This document shows, piece after piece, positions 1-8,340 of a stretch of DNA of 64,000 nucleotides. The notes beneath the pieces were generated by a model. The model ran no database searches and was not told where the DNA came from. It saw only the letters and a list, made by a program, of their open reading frames with translations. How positions within the stretch are numbered: the first letter of the stretch is position 1; each line of letters begins with the position of its first letter. The position numbers and the translations under genes are program-made. This DNA comes from Mesorhizobium zhangyense (GTDB taxonomy: Bacteria > Pseudomonadota > Alphaproteobacteria > Rhizobiales > Rhizobiaceae): assembly GCF_011045115.1 (NCBI RefSeq), contig NZ_JAAKZG010000012.1, positions 1-64,000 on the forward strand, written 5' to 3'.

Positions 1-17
1 TTCCAGTAGAAATCAAT

Positions 18-52
18 CGCCGCCCCGATCTAATAAATCGGGGCGGCGTTTT
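18..52 (+). terminator. Rho-independent terminator
   Basis: A perfect 12-bp stem (18-29 paired with 37-48), GC-rich, with a 7-base loop, is followed directly by four T on the plus strand. It probably ends a plus-strand transcript whose gene lies before the window. The minus-strand gene at 280-975 also reads toward it, but the tail on that side is not a clean T run. Confidence 0.8.
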
Positions 53-279
53 GCGTTAGACCGTCTCGCGCCGCCGGCGGCACTGGTGTGAGCCGCGGCG
101 CGCATTCCCGACTAGTAACGACGGGCCGGCCGAAACAGAAGCGCTGAGCCAAAGGCGATTAGATGTCTTTCATGCAGCGAGGGGATGTCTGCACTTCTGA
201 TTGCGGACATTGTTGGCTTTTGCGGCTGACGGAAGCTGAGGAGCTGATGTTGCGAATGTAGGAATTTGGATTGGGCCGC

Positions 280-975
280 TCACGTAAACGCAAAGCGCGA
301 CATGCCCGCCGTCGCCAACTCGGCGTCTATTTCTGGTGAAGTGAGGAATTTCAAAATCAAGGCGGCACGCTCGTGAGGCGAATGACTCAGGAAGACTGAT
401 ATGTCGATGTGCGCCCCCAAGTCGTCCGGGAAGATCGCTGCCGGCACGACGCCCGCTGCCGACAGGACCGTCGTCAGCGGCACCACACCAAATTGGACAT
501 CGCCAGCGGCGACTGCGGCCATCGGTTCGCCGGTGCCCATCGGTCTGCTCGTTGACTTCGTCATTTCAGTAAGGCGGAGCCGCTCCATCACCTGTAGATA
601 GGTTTGACCGCTTGTGCCGGCTGCTGTGTATCCAATACTTTCTGCATCGTTGATGAGTGAAATGATGTCGCGAACACTTGTCACGACCGGGACGAAGCCT
701 CCTTCTCTGCGACCGATGGCAAGCGGGACGCGGCCGAAGGCGCGATGACTCGACTCGCCGATGTGACCTTTAGTGATCAACGCAGAGACAAAATGCGGAT
801 TGGTGAGACCTACATCGAAACGCTCCCCATCCGCGATGCGCTGGGCAATCGCCGGATTAAGGTCTATGGCCTGATCGAGTGGTGTGCCCAACGCAGCCTC
901 CAACCGGGGCACGAGAACCTTCATCAGCGCGCGCACAGCTACTGGATAGATAATCTTCGGGGCCGTCTCCTTCAT
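280..975 (-). CDS. ModA-like substrate-binding domain protein, no signal peptide
   Basis: 231 residues resembling the periplasmic molybdate/sulfate-type binding fold (PF13531-like). It opens with a beta-strand/helix pattern in which VRALMKVLVPRLEAALG aligns with the start of mature ModA-type proteins. A Thr/Ser-rich region (TAAGTSGQTYLQVMERL) and a hinge-like GDVQFGVVPLT follow, as in that family. No hydrophobic signal peptide precedes the domain, and the first Met lies only about ten residues before it, so the product is probably cytoplasmic or the start has been lost. No permease or ATPase adjoins it. The Shine-Dalgarno before the start at 975 is weak. Family assignment is by recognition; the ligand is unknown. 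Confidence 0.65.
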   Translation of the reverse strand: MKETAPKIIYPVAVRALMKVLVPRLEAALGTPLDQAIDLNPAIAQRIADGERFDVGLTNPHFVSALITKGHIGESSHRAFGRVPLAIGRREGGFVPVVTSVRDIISLINDAESIGYTAAGTSGQTYLQVMERLRLTEMTKSTSRPMGTGEPMAAVAAGDVQFGVVPLTTVLSAAGVVPAAIFPDDLGAHIDISVFLSHSPHERAALILKFLTSPEIDAELATAGMSRFAFT

Positions 976-1425
976 ATCCAGAAGCTACAGAAAGCCTGGC
1001 AGGCTGACAATCTTGCAATGCTTTACGTCCGAATATCACGGGTGGGCTCGCCAGCGCCCCTCCGCGGCGCGGTGAAGAGGTGGCAGCAACGCGCCTTCCT
1101 TGTTGCCCTTCATCATGACCCTGATCTCGTCCAAAAGCGGTCATCCCAATTCGCTTTCTTGGCGACGTATGACAGCTGGATCGTAGGATTTGTCTCAAAC
1201 TCGGATTTCGTTGCTAGAAAGAGATTGAGGGACAAACTCAACCCGTCGTTTTTGTATCGGAATCGCTATGGGTGTTTTCAAGCGGGAGGCTGAGGTGCTC
1301 TTGGTTGGGCACGGAGATTGCAAATATCTTGCAAGCCAGCGGCTGAGCGAGCTAGCCGAATGGCCCGACCTGCGCATGGAGCGGCGCCGCATCGAAACCG
1401 GCCAGCAATCGGACATCACACTCGA
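976..1425. other. No convincing intact gene
   Basis: Open frames occur on both strands here, but they lack ribosome sites and recognisable domains. One 65-codon plus frame (1268-1465) has a fairly protein-like composition but matches nothing I know. It ends just inside the enzyme remnant that follows, so it may be frame-shifted upstream sequence of that broken gene. Confidence 0.5.
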
Positions 1426-1596
1426 ATTCTTGGATCAGTGCGCGGAGATGGCACGCGGTCACTGAGTGTCGAGCATTTCGGCAAAACTGGGACGATCGCC
1501 GATCTCTGCAGGCGTTTCGGGATGGATGCCACAGGTATCCTCAAGGCCGCCGAGACGCTCGTGCCGAGCGGGCCCATTCGGCATTCGTCCATTTAA
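1426..1596 (+). pseudogene. C-terminal remnant of a pyruvate dehydrogenase E1/transketolase-like enzyme
   Basis: One plus frame encodes about 56 residues ending in TAA at 1594-1596. It contains LSVEHFGKTGTIADLCRRFG and then GPIRHSSI. This closely recalls the C-terminus of MdeB-like (AKGDH/PDH E1) proteins, whose usual text is LGVEHFGQTGTIADLYRHFG. No upstream thiamin-binding domains are present in any frame, and the frame carries no start codon with a ribosome site. What is left looks like the last few percent of a protein of roughly 800 residues, presumably cut by a deletion. Recognition is from memory of the family, so a protein search should confirm it. Confidence 0.6.
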
Positions 1597-1712
1597 GAGC
1601 TGAGCTCGACATACAAAAATCGAAATTGAAGTCGCGTAGCGTCCGCCTGCTATCCGTAATGCTGCTGCAATCTCCGCAGGTGCAAGAACGGTCCAAAAAA
1701 GGGGCGGCCGCG

Positions 1713-2384
1713 ATGCGGATCTTATTGATCGAGGATGAAAAGGCATTGGCGGAAGCGCTTACGGGAGCGCTGCGTAAACAGGGCATCGTTATAGATCACA
1801 CCATGCTGCTCGGAGATGCGATCGAGCTGTCGCGCCAATACGTGTATGACGCAATCCTTTTGGATCGCCGCCTGCCTGATGGCGACGGTCTTGGTTTCAT
1901 CCCAAAGCTGAGGCTGGCAGGCATCGACACGCCGATAATCGTTCTTACGGCACGAAACGAGCCGAAAGAGCGCGTTGAGGGGCTCGACGCCGGCGCGGAC
2001 GACTATCTGGGTAAGCCCTTCCTGATCGACGAGTTGATGGCCCGCCTGCGTGCGGTGCTGCGCAGGCCGGCAAATCTGGCAGAACCGGAAATCACGGTCG
2101 GCCGAATAACCATTGATCCCGTCCATTTTAATGTGTCTGCCAATTCCAGGCCGATCGACATCCCCAGAAGAGAACTTATGGTCCTCGCCGCCCTGGCAAA
2201 GCGGAGCGGAAAAACCGTTCTTCGCTCCACCTTGGAGGCTGCGGTCTACAATTATGAAGACGAGATCCAGTCGAACGCGCTCGACACCCATATTTCGCGC
2301 CTGCGCAAGAAGCTGCTCGATGCCGGCGCCGGAGTGGCAATCCACAGCATAAGAGGCGTCGGATATCTTCTGAAGGAAGAGTGA
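1713..2384 (+). CDS. OmpR/PhoB-type response regulator
   Basis: 223 residues. The receiver domain (about 1-115) has the acidic pocket IEDE near the start, the phosphoacceptor Asp51 in LLDRRLPDGDG, and the conserved Thr and Lys in VLTAR and YLGKPF. A C-terminal winged helix (about 125-222) ends in ALDTHISRLRKKL and IRGVGYLL, as in OmpR/PhoB proteins. The ATG at 1713 was chosen because MRILLIEDE is the canonical receiver start; an upstream in-frame Met at 1626 adds 29 atypical residues. The stop overlaps the start of the histidine kinase gene, so the pair is translationally coupled. The signal and targets cannot be told from sequence. Confidence 0.93.
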   Translation: MRILLIEDEKALAEALTGALRKQGIVIDHTMLLGDAIELSRQYVYDAILLDRRLPDGDGLGFIPKLRLAGIDTPIIVLTARNEPKERVEGLDAGADDYLGKPFLIDELMARLRAVLRRPANLAEPEITVGRITIDPVHFNVSANSRPIDIPRRELMVLAALAKRSGKTVLRSTLEAAVYNYEDEIQSNALDTHISRLRKKLLDAGAGVAIHSIRGVGYLLKEE

Positions 2385-3709
2385 TGTCGGAAGGAAATAC
2401 TTCGCTCAGGTGGAAGCTAAGCTGGCAGCTCAGCCTTGTATTCATCGTGATTGTCGCGCTGTTGATAGTCGGCCTGTCGCTCTATGGGGCAACAGTCCTT
2501 TCGCCCAATCTGGTCCTCGAGAAGAAAGTCTCCTCGGCCATGGAGGATGCGATAGTCCTTGATTCTCAAGGGCGCCTCGAAATACGCGACACGCCGGGTC
2601 TTCGGTCCATCAAGAGCCAGACCGAAGGGTTGTGGTACGTCGTTGCGACTGCTCGTGGCGAAATGGTTTCCTACGGCGAGATACCTGCATCCTATGCAGA
2701 CCTCGCTCCCTTTGTGTACCGATTTCATGAAGCGGACATGAGAGGGGCGAATGCACGCGAAATCGCCTCGATCGAAAGCATCGATACCGCCGCGGGCAAA
2801 GTAAGGATCATGCTTGGAAAGACCTCTGGGCGCGACTGGGTCGTCCCGGCTCTTCTTGTTGGGCTGAACCCCATTTATTTACCTCTGCTCGGTCTCACGC
2901 TGCCTGCGATATTCCTGGCCGTACCCCGCATTGTCCAACGTTCGCTCAGTGGCGTGAACGATGTCGCCCGCAGGGCGAAGGCGATCGAACCGCGTAGCCG
3001 TGGCGCAAGACTTCCAACCAAATCTGTTCCGCGGGAGGTTGCCCCGCTGATCGCGGCGTTCAACGGAGCGCTTGAGCGTCTTGACGCCGAATTCCAGAAG
3101 AGACAGCGCTTTCTGGTGGATGCTGCCCATGAGTTGCGCACGCCGATAGCGATCATGCAGACCAGGATCGAAGGCATGGCAGAGGGGCAGGACCGTCAGC
3201 GCCTTCTGAAAGATGTTGCACGGTTAGGGGGAACTGCCGAACAGCTGCTCGATTTCGAGCGAAACGACCTGAACGAAGACCCCTTCGAGACGATCGAGCT
3301 GGTCGACATCGCCAGGATGGCGGTTGCCGACCTCGCTCCTCTTGCAATCGCGGCCGGATACGAAATCTCGTTCCACACCGACACAGACAAGCTCGAGCGG
3401 CAGGGCAGTCCATCGGCAATGACGCGGGTCATCAGCAATCTGGTTCGCAATGCCATCGACCACGGCGGGAATGTCGGCATGATTTCCGTATCCGTCTTTG
3501 CGGACGGACACGTCGAAGTCGCGGATCAAGGGCCGGGGATACCACTGGACCAGCAGCAACTGGTGTTCGAGCCCTTCTACCGGGTTACGCCGCGCTCGAC
3601 AGGCGCCGGGCTCGGACTGAGCCTTGTCCGGCAGATCGTTACGAACCACGGTGGCCGGGTTCTGCTTGATAGCGGGACAGCCGGAACGAAGCTGAAAATC
3701 CGGATTTAG
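2384..3709 (+). CDS. Sensor histidine kinase, partner of the preceding regulator
   Basis: 441 residues from the ATG at 2384 (a GTG at 2381 is the alternative), with AAGGA about six bases upstream. A first membrane helix lies near residues 14-36, a periplasmic loop of about 110 residues follows, and a second helix lies near 152-181. A HAMP-like linker leads to the H-box DAAHELRTPIA with His249, then the N-box NLVRNAIDHGG and the G boxes VADQGPGIP and GAGLGLSLVRQI. All catalytic motifs are present. The gene overlaps the regulator by one base and meets the next gene tail to tail with no intervening base (stops at 3707-3709 and 3710-3712). The ligand of the periplasmic domain is unknown. Confidence 0.93.
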   Translation: MSEGNTSLRWKLSWQLSLVFIVIVALLIVGLSLYGATVLSPNLVLEKKVSSAMEDAIVLDSQGRLEIRDTPGLRSIKSQTEGLWYVVATARGEMVSYGEIPASYADLAPFVYRFHEADMRGANAREIASIESIDTAAGKVRIMLGKTSGRDWVVPALLVGLNPIYLPLLGLTLPAIFLAVPRIVQRSLSGVNDVARRAKAIEPRSRGARLPTKSVPREVAPLIAAFNGALERLDAEFQKRQRFLVDAAHELRTPIAIMQTRIEGMAEGQDRQRLLKDVARLGGTAEQLLDFERNDLNEDPFETIELVDIARMAVADLAPLAIAAGYEISFHTDTDKLERQGSPSAMTRVISNLVRNAIDHGGNVGMISVSVFADGHVEVADQGPGIPLDQQQLVFEPFYRVTPRSTGAGLGLSLVRQIVTNHGGRVLLDSGTAGTKLKIRI

Positions 3710-4630
3710 CTATTCAGGGAGTGACGGGCCGGTCTGCGCCGTGAGTGTTGTAACCGGCTTCCTGCCAGATTTGTCCGTCCAGGTAGGCGGCGCGCCGAAT
3801 TTGTCGGCGACCATGCCGGCTATGCCGGGGGCCCGGCCGAAAGCCTCGCAGGCGGCATATTTCGGTTTGCCGCCAAGCATCGATTTCATTTTCTGACCTG
3901 AAGGTATCGCTATCTGCAACCCGGCAGGGATCTTCCCGCTGACGAGCATTTTGGAAAAGTCATTTCCGAAGGTAGAGGCCAGGCTATAGGCATCGCCGAC
4001 CTCGGAGAACCTGGGTTTGTTCGAGATGGAATTCGCTCCACGGGACCAGACAATGGCAGCGCGCTGGATACCATTACGATCAAGCGCCTCGGCCTCAACT
4101 GCGAGACCTCCCAGGCCCATGGGCAGGCGAGGGATGCTGACCGGCAATACGGCGCCGCTACCCAGTGTTACGGCGGTCGAAACGCCTGCCATCGTCTTGT
4201 CCGTCGGCACCAGATCGGCAACCACGGCCCGCACGGTCAGGTCGGCAGGCCGCCCCGTTGGCACGACCTGGTATTTATCGCTGAGTGCGACGCACATCGC
4301 CCGATCCAGAGCATTTGCAACCAGTGCCCGGTCTTCTCTCTGTTTCACCCGAGCAAAAGCGCCGGGCGAATACGAAGTCGGTGAAATACTGACGGTTTTC
4401 ACACCCGCCAAGGCCGGCCCGTCCACGAAGGAGCGCGACTTGCTGAACTTGCCTTTGACCGCGCCAAGGCTGCCATAGGATGTCAACGTTCCGGCTTCCT
4501 TGAGTGGAACCGTGCTGCAACCCGCCATGACCAGGGTCACGGGCAGCGCGATGCATGCGATTTTCAACTGGGACAGGCGGGCGGGGCCGATCGCCAGCTT
4601 GCTTGGCTCGGATATTGTGATGCTGCACAT
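3710..4630 (-). CDS. DUF3313-like outer-membrane lipoprotein
   Basis: 306 residues. The N-terminus has a hydrophobic stretch ending in the lipobox LVMAGC (Cys at about residue 38), then STVPLKEAGTLTSYGSL. The SYGSL segment close to the lipid-anchored Cys and the later IVWSRGANS region recall DUF3313 lipoproteins. The basic-plus-hydrophobic signal begins around SQLKIACIALPV, so a later start than 4630 cannot be ruled out. The function of the family is unknown. It converges on the two-component operon and shares no intergenic space with it, and nothing links it functionally to its neighbours. Confidence 0.75.
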   Translation of the reverse strand: MCSITISEPSKLAIGPARLSQLKIACIALPVTLVMAGCSTVPLKEAGTLTSYGSLGAVKGKFSKSRSFVDGPALAGVKTVSISPTSYSPGAFARVKQREDRALVANALDRAMCVALSDKYQVVPTGRPADLTVRAVVADLVPTDKTMAGVSTAVTLGSGAVLPVSIPRLPMGLGGLAVEAEALDRNGIQRAAIVWSRGANSISNKPRFSEVGDAYSLASTFGNDFSKMLVSGKIPAGLQIAIPSGQKMKSMLGGKPKYAACEAFGRAPGIAGMVADKFGAPPTWTDKSGRKPVTTLTAQTGPSLPE

Positions 4631-5141
4631 AGGTATCAGGCTTCCTGTGAAAGATGTCTCGGAAGACCCTGTGAGTGCAACATTGCCGCATCATTACGGG
4701 CGGATGACCAGCGCCAACGATCTCTCCAATTGCTTCGAGCCGTGAACGGAGGCGATCTTGTCATCAAAAGTGGCATTCCGTTGGTCATGGCCATGGATCG
4801 TCAACGACTGACGTGGTTGCGTCGATCCGAGCTGTAGCCGCTGCGCATGATGTCAAGCTGCGCCGATCCAGTGTCTGCCGGCTAGCGGTGACAGCAGAAG
4901 GCGTGAGCGACGCCATTCCGTATAAAACCAGGCCGTATTGTTCGCGCACTGCGAGGGTGTGATCATCGAGCATTTCGGTGACGCATTCCCGCTCCGGCGA
5001 ATACGTCTGCCCAGACCTGACGAAGCCTAAGGTGCGACGGAGACTGCTGGAACTTGTCAGCACCCCCGGCCTAGTGCTCGGCCATCGCCTTTGCCGTGTT
5101 TGGAGCGACGGCACTCTTCGTTTCCTTCGAGATTGCCACGC
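4631..5141. other. Intergenic, no supported gene
   Basis: About 510 bases between the lipoprotein start and the end of the ABC operon. A 109-codon minus frame (4785-5114) has no recognisable domain and no good ribosome site. A short piece (VREQYGLVLYGMASLTP) looks protein-like, so decayed coding DNA is possible. The promoter of the lipoprotein gene must lie near 4631-4750, but I could not pick out convincing -35 and -10 boxes. Confidence 0.4.
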
Positions 5142-6584
5142 TTACGCCCGCTCGCCTGAGGTATCCAACGGCACAACCTTGTCAGCGAACGAAGACACGA
5201 CGCGCGGCTGATGGCTGATCAGAACGATTGCGACGTTCTGCTGGTCACGGAGCGAGCCCAGAAGCTCGAAAACGTCGCGCTGGACAATCGGGTCCACGCG
5301 CGAGGACGGCTCGTCGGCGACTATCAGGAGCGGGTCGAGCATCAGAATGCGCATCAGCGCCAGCCTCTGAGCTTCGCCGCCGGAAATCTCGTTGACCGAC
5401 CGCTCCATCAGGCGTGCAGACAGCTTCATGCGCTCCAGCAGTTGGTCCAGGCGCTCCTTGAGTTTTGCTCCGCCTATGACATCTGCGAGGTCGACGAAAT
5501 GCTGACCAATGGTTCGGTGGCGCGCGAAGACCGATGCCGGGTCCTGATGGAGCTTCTGGTACTTCCTGCGCAGGCGGGGCACGGTCCCTCTCGTGGCAGC
5601 GATATCGATGCCTTCCCACAGCACCGCGCCGGATGTCGCACGGTGGAGGCCCAGAAGGACGTCGCCAAGTGTCGTCTTGCCGATTCCACTTGGCCCGGTC
5701 ACGGCTACGACCTGTCCTGCGTCGATCGTAAAGGAAAGATTCTCGAAAAGCGGCGCCTCGACACGATACCCGAAGGAGACATCGCGCAATTCCGCCACCG
5801 TCTTGCTCTGGGCCTTCGCGTGTGCGGTGCCGTTCGACCAGTTGGAAGGATCTGCCTGGAACAGGTCACGTGAATAGGCATTGCGTGGGTTCGCGAATAG
5901 TTCCTGGGCAGGCGCTGCCTCCACCACTTCGCCCGCTTTCATGACCACCGTCGTGCCGTCTAACTGCCGCGCCAGGTGGAGGTCGTGAGTGATGACGAGC
6001 ACGCTTCGGCCTTCCGCGCGGAGGCGCCTCAATGCCGCCAGGCTCTGAGCTGCGCGAGCTTCGTCCAATCCTTTTGTCGGTTCATCGGCAACGACCAGAG
6101 ACGCGTCGCTAATGAGTGCGGTGGCAAACAACGTCCGTTGAGCCATGCCTCCGGAGAGCTGGAAGGGGTACGCTTTGCCGACCGACGGAGAGAGGTCGAG
6201 TTCGTTCAGCGCGGCATCGATCCGCCTGTCATCCGATCCTTTCACCTGCATGAGCTGGCGACGGATGCGCATGGTCGGATCAAGCGCCCGGAACGGCTCC
6301 TGCGGCACCAGAGCCATCGTCGTCGACCATTGCGCCCGGAGCGCCGCCTCGTTCTCCAGCGCTATGCGATTTCCCTTGATCCAAACGGATCCCCTGGCCT
6401 GGAAATCGGGGGGCAGGAGGCCGAGGATCGACTGCGCGACGAGGCTCTTGCCGCTGCCGGTCTCGCCGATGAGAACGCACGCATCGCCGGGCGCCTCCCA
6501 GCGGAGCGACACCGGGCCGACCACGCGATGGCCATCGGCATCGGCAATCTCATCCAGCTGGAATTCGATCCTGTGATCGCTCAT
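5142..6584 (-). CDS. Double ATP-binding protein of a Nik/Opp-type ABC importer
   Basis: 480 residues from the ATG at 6584, which overlaps the permease stop by four bases; an upstream in-frame Met at 6734 would lie inside the permease. Two complete ABC ATPase units sit in one chain. The first has Walker A GETGSGKS, signature LSGGMAQR and Walker B VVADEPTKGLD. The second has Walker A GPSGIGKT, signature ISGGEAQR and Walker B IVADEPSSRVD. It therefore equals NikD plus NikE (or OppD plus OppF) fused. It is the last gene of the operon led by the cobalamin riboswitch at about 10845-11008 and should energise import by the two permeases upstream of it. Confidence 0.9.
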   Translation of the reverse strand: MSDHRIEFQLDEIADADGHRVVGPVSLRWEAPGDACVLIGETGSGKSLVAQSILGLLPPDFQARGSVWIKGNRIALENEAALRAQWSTTMALVPQEPFRALDPTMRIRRQLMQVKGSDDRRIDAALNELDLSPSVGKAYPFQLSGGMAQRTLFATALISDASLVVADEPTKGLDEARAAQSLAALRRLRAEGRSVLVITHDLHLARQLDGTTVVMKAGEVVEAAPAQELFANPRNAYSRDLFQADPSNWSNGTAHAKAQSKTVAELRDVSFGYRVEAPLFENLSFTIDAGQVVAVTGPSGIGKTTLGDVLLGLHRATSGAVLWEGIDIAATRGTVPRLRRKYQKLHQDPASVFARHRTIGQHFVDLADVIGGAKLKERLDQLLERMKLSARLMERSVNEISGGEAQRLALMRILMLDPLLIVADEPSSRVDPIVQRDVFELLGSLRDQQNVAIVLISHQPRVVSSFADKVVPLDTSGERA

Positions 6585-7393
6585 GACGGGCGTCCCGCGA
6601 CCGCGGTGCTTCGTTCGGTTGTAAACAGGTGAGCGAATGCCAGAACCGAGAGGAAGATTGCGATGCATGGCGCAGCCAGCTGTACCGGCGCCTCGGAGAT
6701 ATAGGGCATCATCTCGCTGATCATGGCACCCCACTCCGGTGTTGGGGGGCGGATGCCAAGACCGAGGAAGCCGAGCGATGAGACCGAGAGGATTGCGCCG
6801 CCGATGGAAAGGATGCCGATCGGCAAGGTCGAGCGTATCACCGGAAGCAGGACGTGACGGCGCAGGATTGCCGTCGTCCGGAACCCCGCCATCTCGGCCG
6901 CCTCGACATGCGGTTCGGCCAGCACCTGGCCTGCCGTTGCTCGGGACAGCCGGGCGAATTGAGGCATGAGACCGAGAGAGATACCGAGCAGGATCGGGCC
7001 GGGGCCGGCTCCCAAGAACCCTGCCAGCAACAAGGCCAAAAGGATTCCCGGAAAGGCGAGAAGCAGGTCGACAAGGCGCATCAGTGCAGCTTCGACAAAA
7101 CCGCCTCGGTAGGCGGCGATCATTCCGAGTGCGATCCCCACGACATAGGCGAATACGACGCAGAGTGCGGCAAGACCAAGCGATCTCGGCGCGGCATGCG
7201 CAACACGCAGGAAGACGTCACGGCCGAGATGATCGAAGCCGAAAGGATGCGGAAGGCTCGGACCCTCAAATGCCTTGAGCAGGTCCTGGGCGTTCGGGTC
7301 TCCCGGCAGGATGAGATGCACGCTGGCCGCAACCGCGAGGACTGTGATCGAGACGACTTGCATACGGCGCATCATCGGAGTGCCGCCCTTCAT
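6581..7393 (-). CDS. Nik/Opp-type ABC permease, second subunit
   Basis: 270 residues of the DppC/NikC family. After a first helix come the usual HPFGFDHLGRDVFLR segment, five further hydrophobic segments, and the cytoplasmic EAA-type loop EAAEMAGFRTTAILRRHVLLP that contacts the ATPase. GILSIGGAILSVSSLGFLGLG is typical near the C-terminus. Start chosen at the ATG 7393, which overlaps the stop of the first permease by four bases; longer readings upstream run into that gene in another frame. The protein forms the membrane channel together with the product at 7390-8340. Confidence 0.9.
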   Translation of the reverse strand: MKGGTPMMRRMQVVSITVLAVAASVHLILPGDPNAQDLLKAFEGPSLPHPFGFDHLGRDVFLRVAHAAPRSLGLAALCVVFAYVVGIALGMIAAYRGGFVEAALMRLVDLLLAFPGILLALLLAGFLGAGPGPILLGISLGLMPQFARLSRATAGQVLAEPHVEAAEMAGFRTTAILRRHVLLPVIRSTLPIGILSIGGAILSVSSLGFLGLGIRPPTPEWGAMISEMMPYISEAPVQLAAPCIAIFLSVLAFAHLFTTERSTAVAGRPS

Positions 7394-8340
7394 TGGCCGC
7401 GCTGCGAGAGCCGGGGGTCCAGCGCAAGGCTGGCGAGGTCTGCAGCGAGGTTGACGAGACCGTAGCCGACGGCTGCGACCAGTCCCGCGCCCATCACCAT
7501 GGGAACGTCTCGCGACAGCATGGACGAGACCAGGAGATCGCCCAGGCCGGGAAAGTTGAAAAGGGTCTCGATCATGATGAAGCCGTCGACGACGGCGGCG
7601 AACTGGAGGGCGGCGAAGGCAACAATAGGGATCGCGGCGTTGCGCGAACCGTTCTCCCGCAGCGCTGCCGAAGCCGTGAGGCCCTTCGTCCGGGCGAAAG
7701 TGATGAAGAAAGCTCCATTGACCTCGCGGACAGTGTCCCGGATCAAGCGGATCGAAAAAGCCGACAGGCCGAGTGCGAGGGTTGCCGCCGGCAGGATGAG
7801 ATGTTCCCACGAGCGAAATCCGGCCGGCGGCAACCAGCGCAGGGAGAGCGCGAAAATCGATATCAGTCCAATGCCCATCAGGAAGCTGGGAAGCGATGCC
7901 ATCGTCACGCAATAGAACGAAGATATTTTGTCCACCCAGCCATGCGGGCGAAGCGCTGCGTAGATCCCGATCGGCAATGCCACCAGATAGGAAGCGAGCC
8001 AGCCGGCGATACCGAGGATGAGCGTGTTCTGCCCTCTGTTCCAGAGCTCGCTCGCGACGGGCTGGCGGGTGACGAGCGACATGCCGAGGTCGCCTGTCGC
8101 GATGCGTTCAATCCATTCGCCATATTGAAGGAGAATAGGGCGGTCCAGTCCTTCTTCCGCGGCAATCTCCCGGGCCTTGCCGACGTTGAGGAACTCACTG
8201 CCACCCCTGGCCTCGGCGATGCGGAGCGCCGTGTCTCCGGGAAGCGTGTGGACGAAAACAAAGCACATCGTGACGAGCGTCAGGGCGACCAGCGCAGTCT
8301 GCGCCAGCCTCCCGACGATCATGTTCGTCCAATGCGTCAT
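7390..8340 (-). CDS. Nik/Opp-type ABC permease, first subunit
   Basis: 316 residues of the DppB/NikB family. The N-terminal helix (LAQTALVALTLVTMCFVFVH) is followed by the family feature LPGDTALRIA and by LDRPILLQYGEWIERIATGDLGMS. Several hydrophobic segments follow, and the EAA-type loop falls near TKGLTASAALRENGSRNAAIP. The start codon overlaps the stop of the binding-protein gene by one base and the stop overlaps the next permease, so the operon is tightly coupled. The substrate is not encoded visibly in the permease; the riboswitch context points to cobalt or a corrinoid-related compound. Confidence 0.92.
   Translation of the reverse strand: MTHWTNMIVGRLAQTALVALTLVTMCFVFVHTLPGDTALRIAEARGGSEFLNVGKAREIAAEEGLDRPILLQYGEWIERIATGDLGMSLVTRQPVASELWNRGQNTLILGIAGWLASYLVALPIGIYAALRPHGWVDKISSFYCVTMASLPSFLMGIGLISIFALSLRWLPPAGFRSWEHLILPAATLALGLSAFSIRLIRDTVREVNGAFFITFARTKGLTASAALRENGSRNAAIPIVAFAALQFAAVVDGFIMIETLFNFPGLGDLLVSSMLSRDVPMVMGAGLVAAVGYGLVNLAADLASLALDPRLSQRGQ

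Noticed and set aside
745-1293. A 182-codon plus-strand frame
   Set aside because: It is partly antisense to the ModA-like gene, and its remaining part has no domain.
6581-7912. A 443-codon reading of the second permease starting at 7912
   Set aside because: The extra 173 codons lie inside the first permease in another frame; ATG 7393 gives the family-typical length and a four-base overlap.
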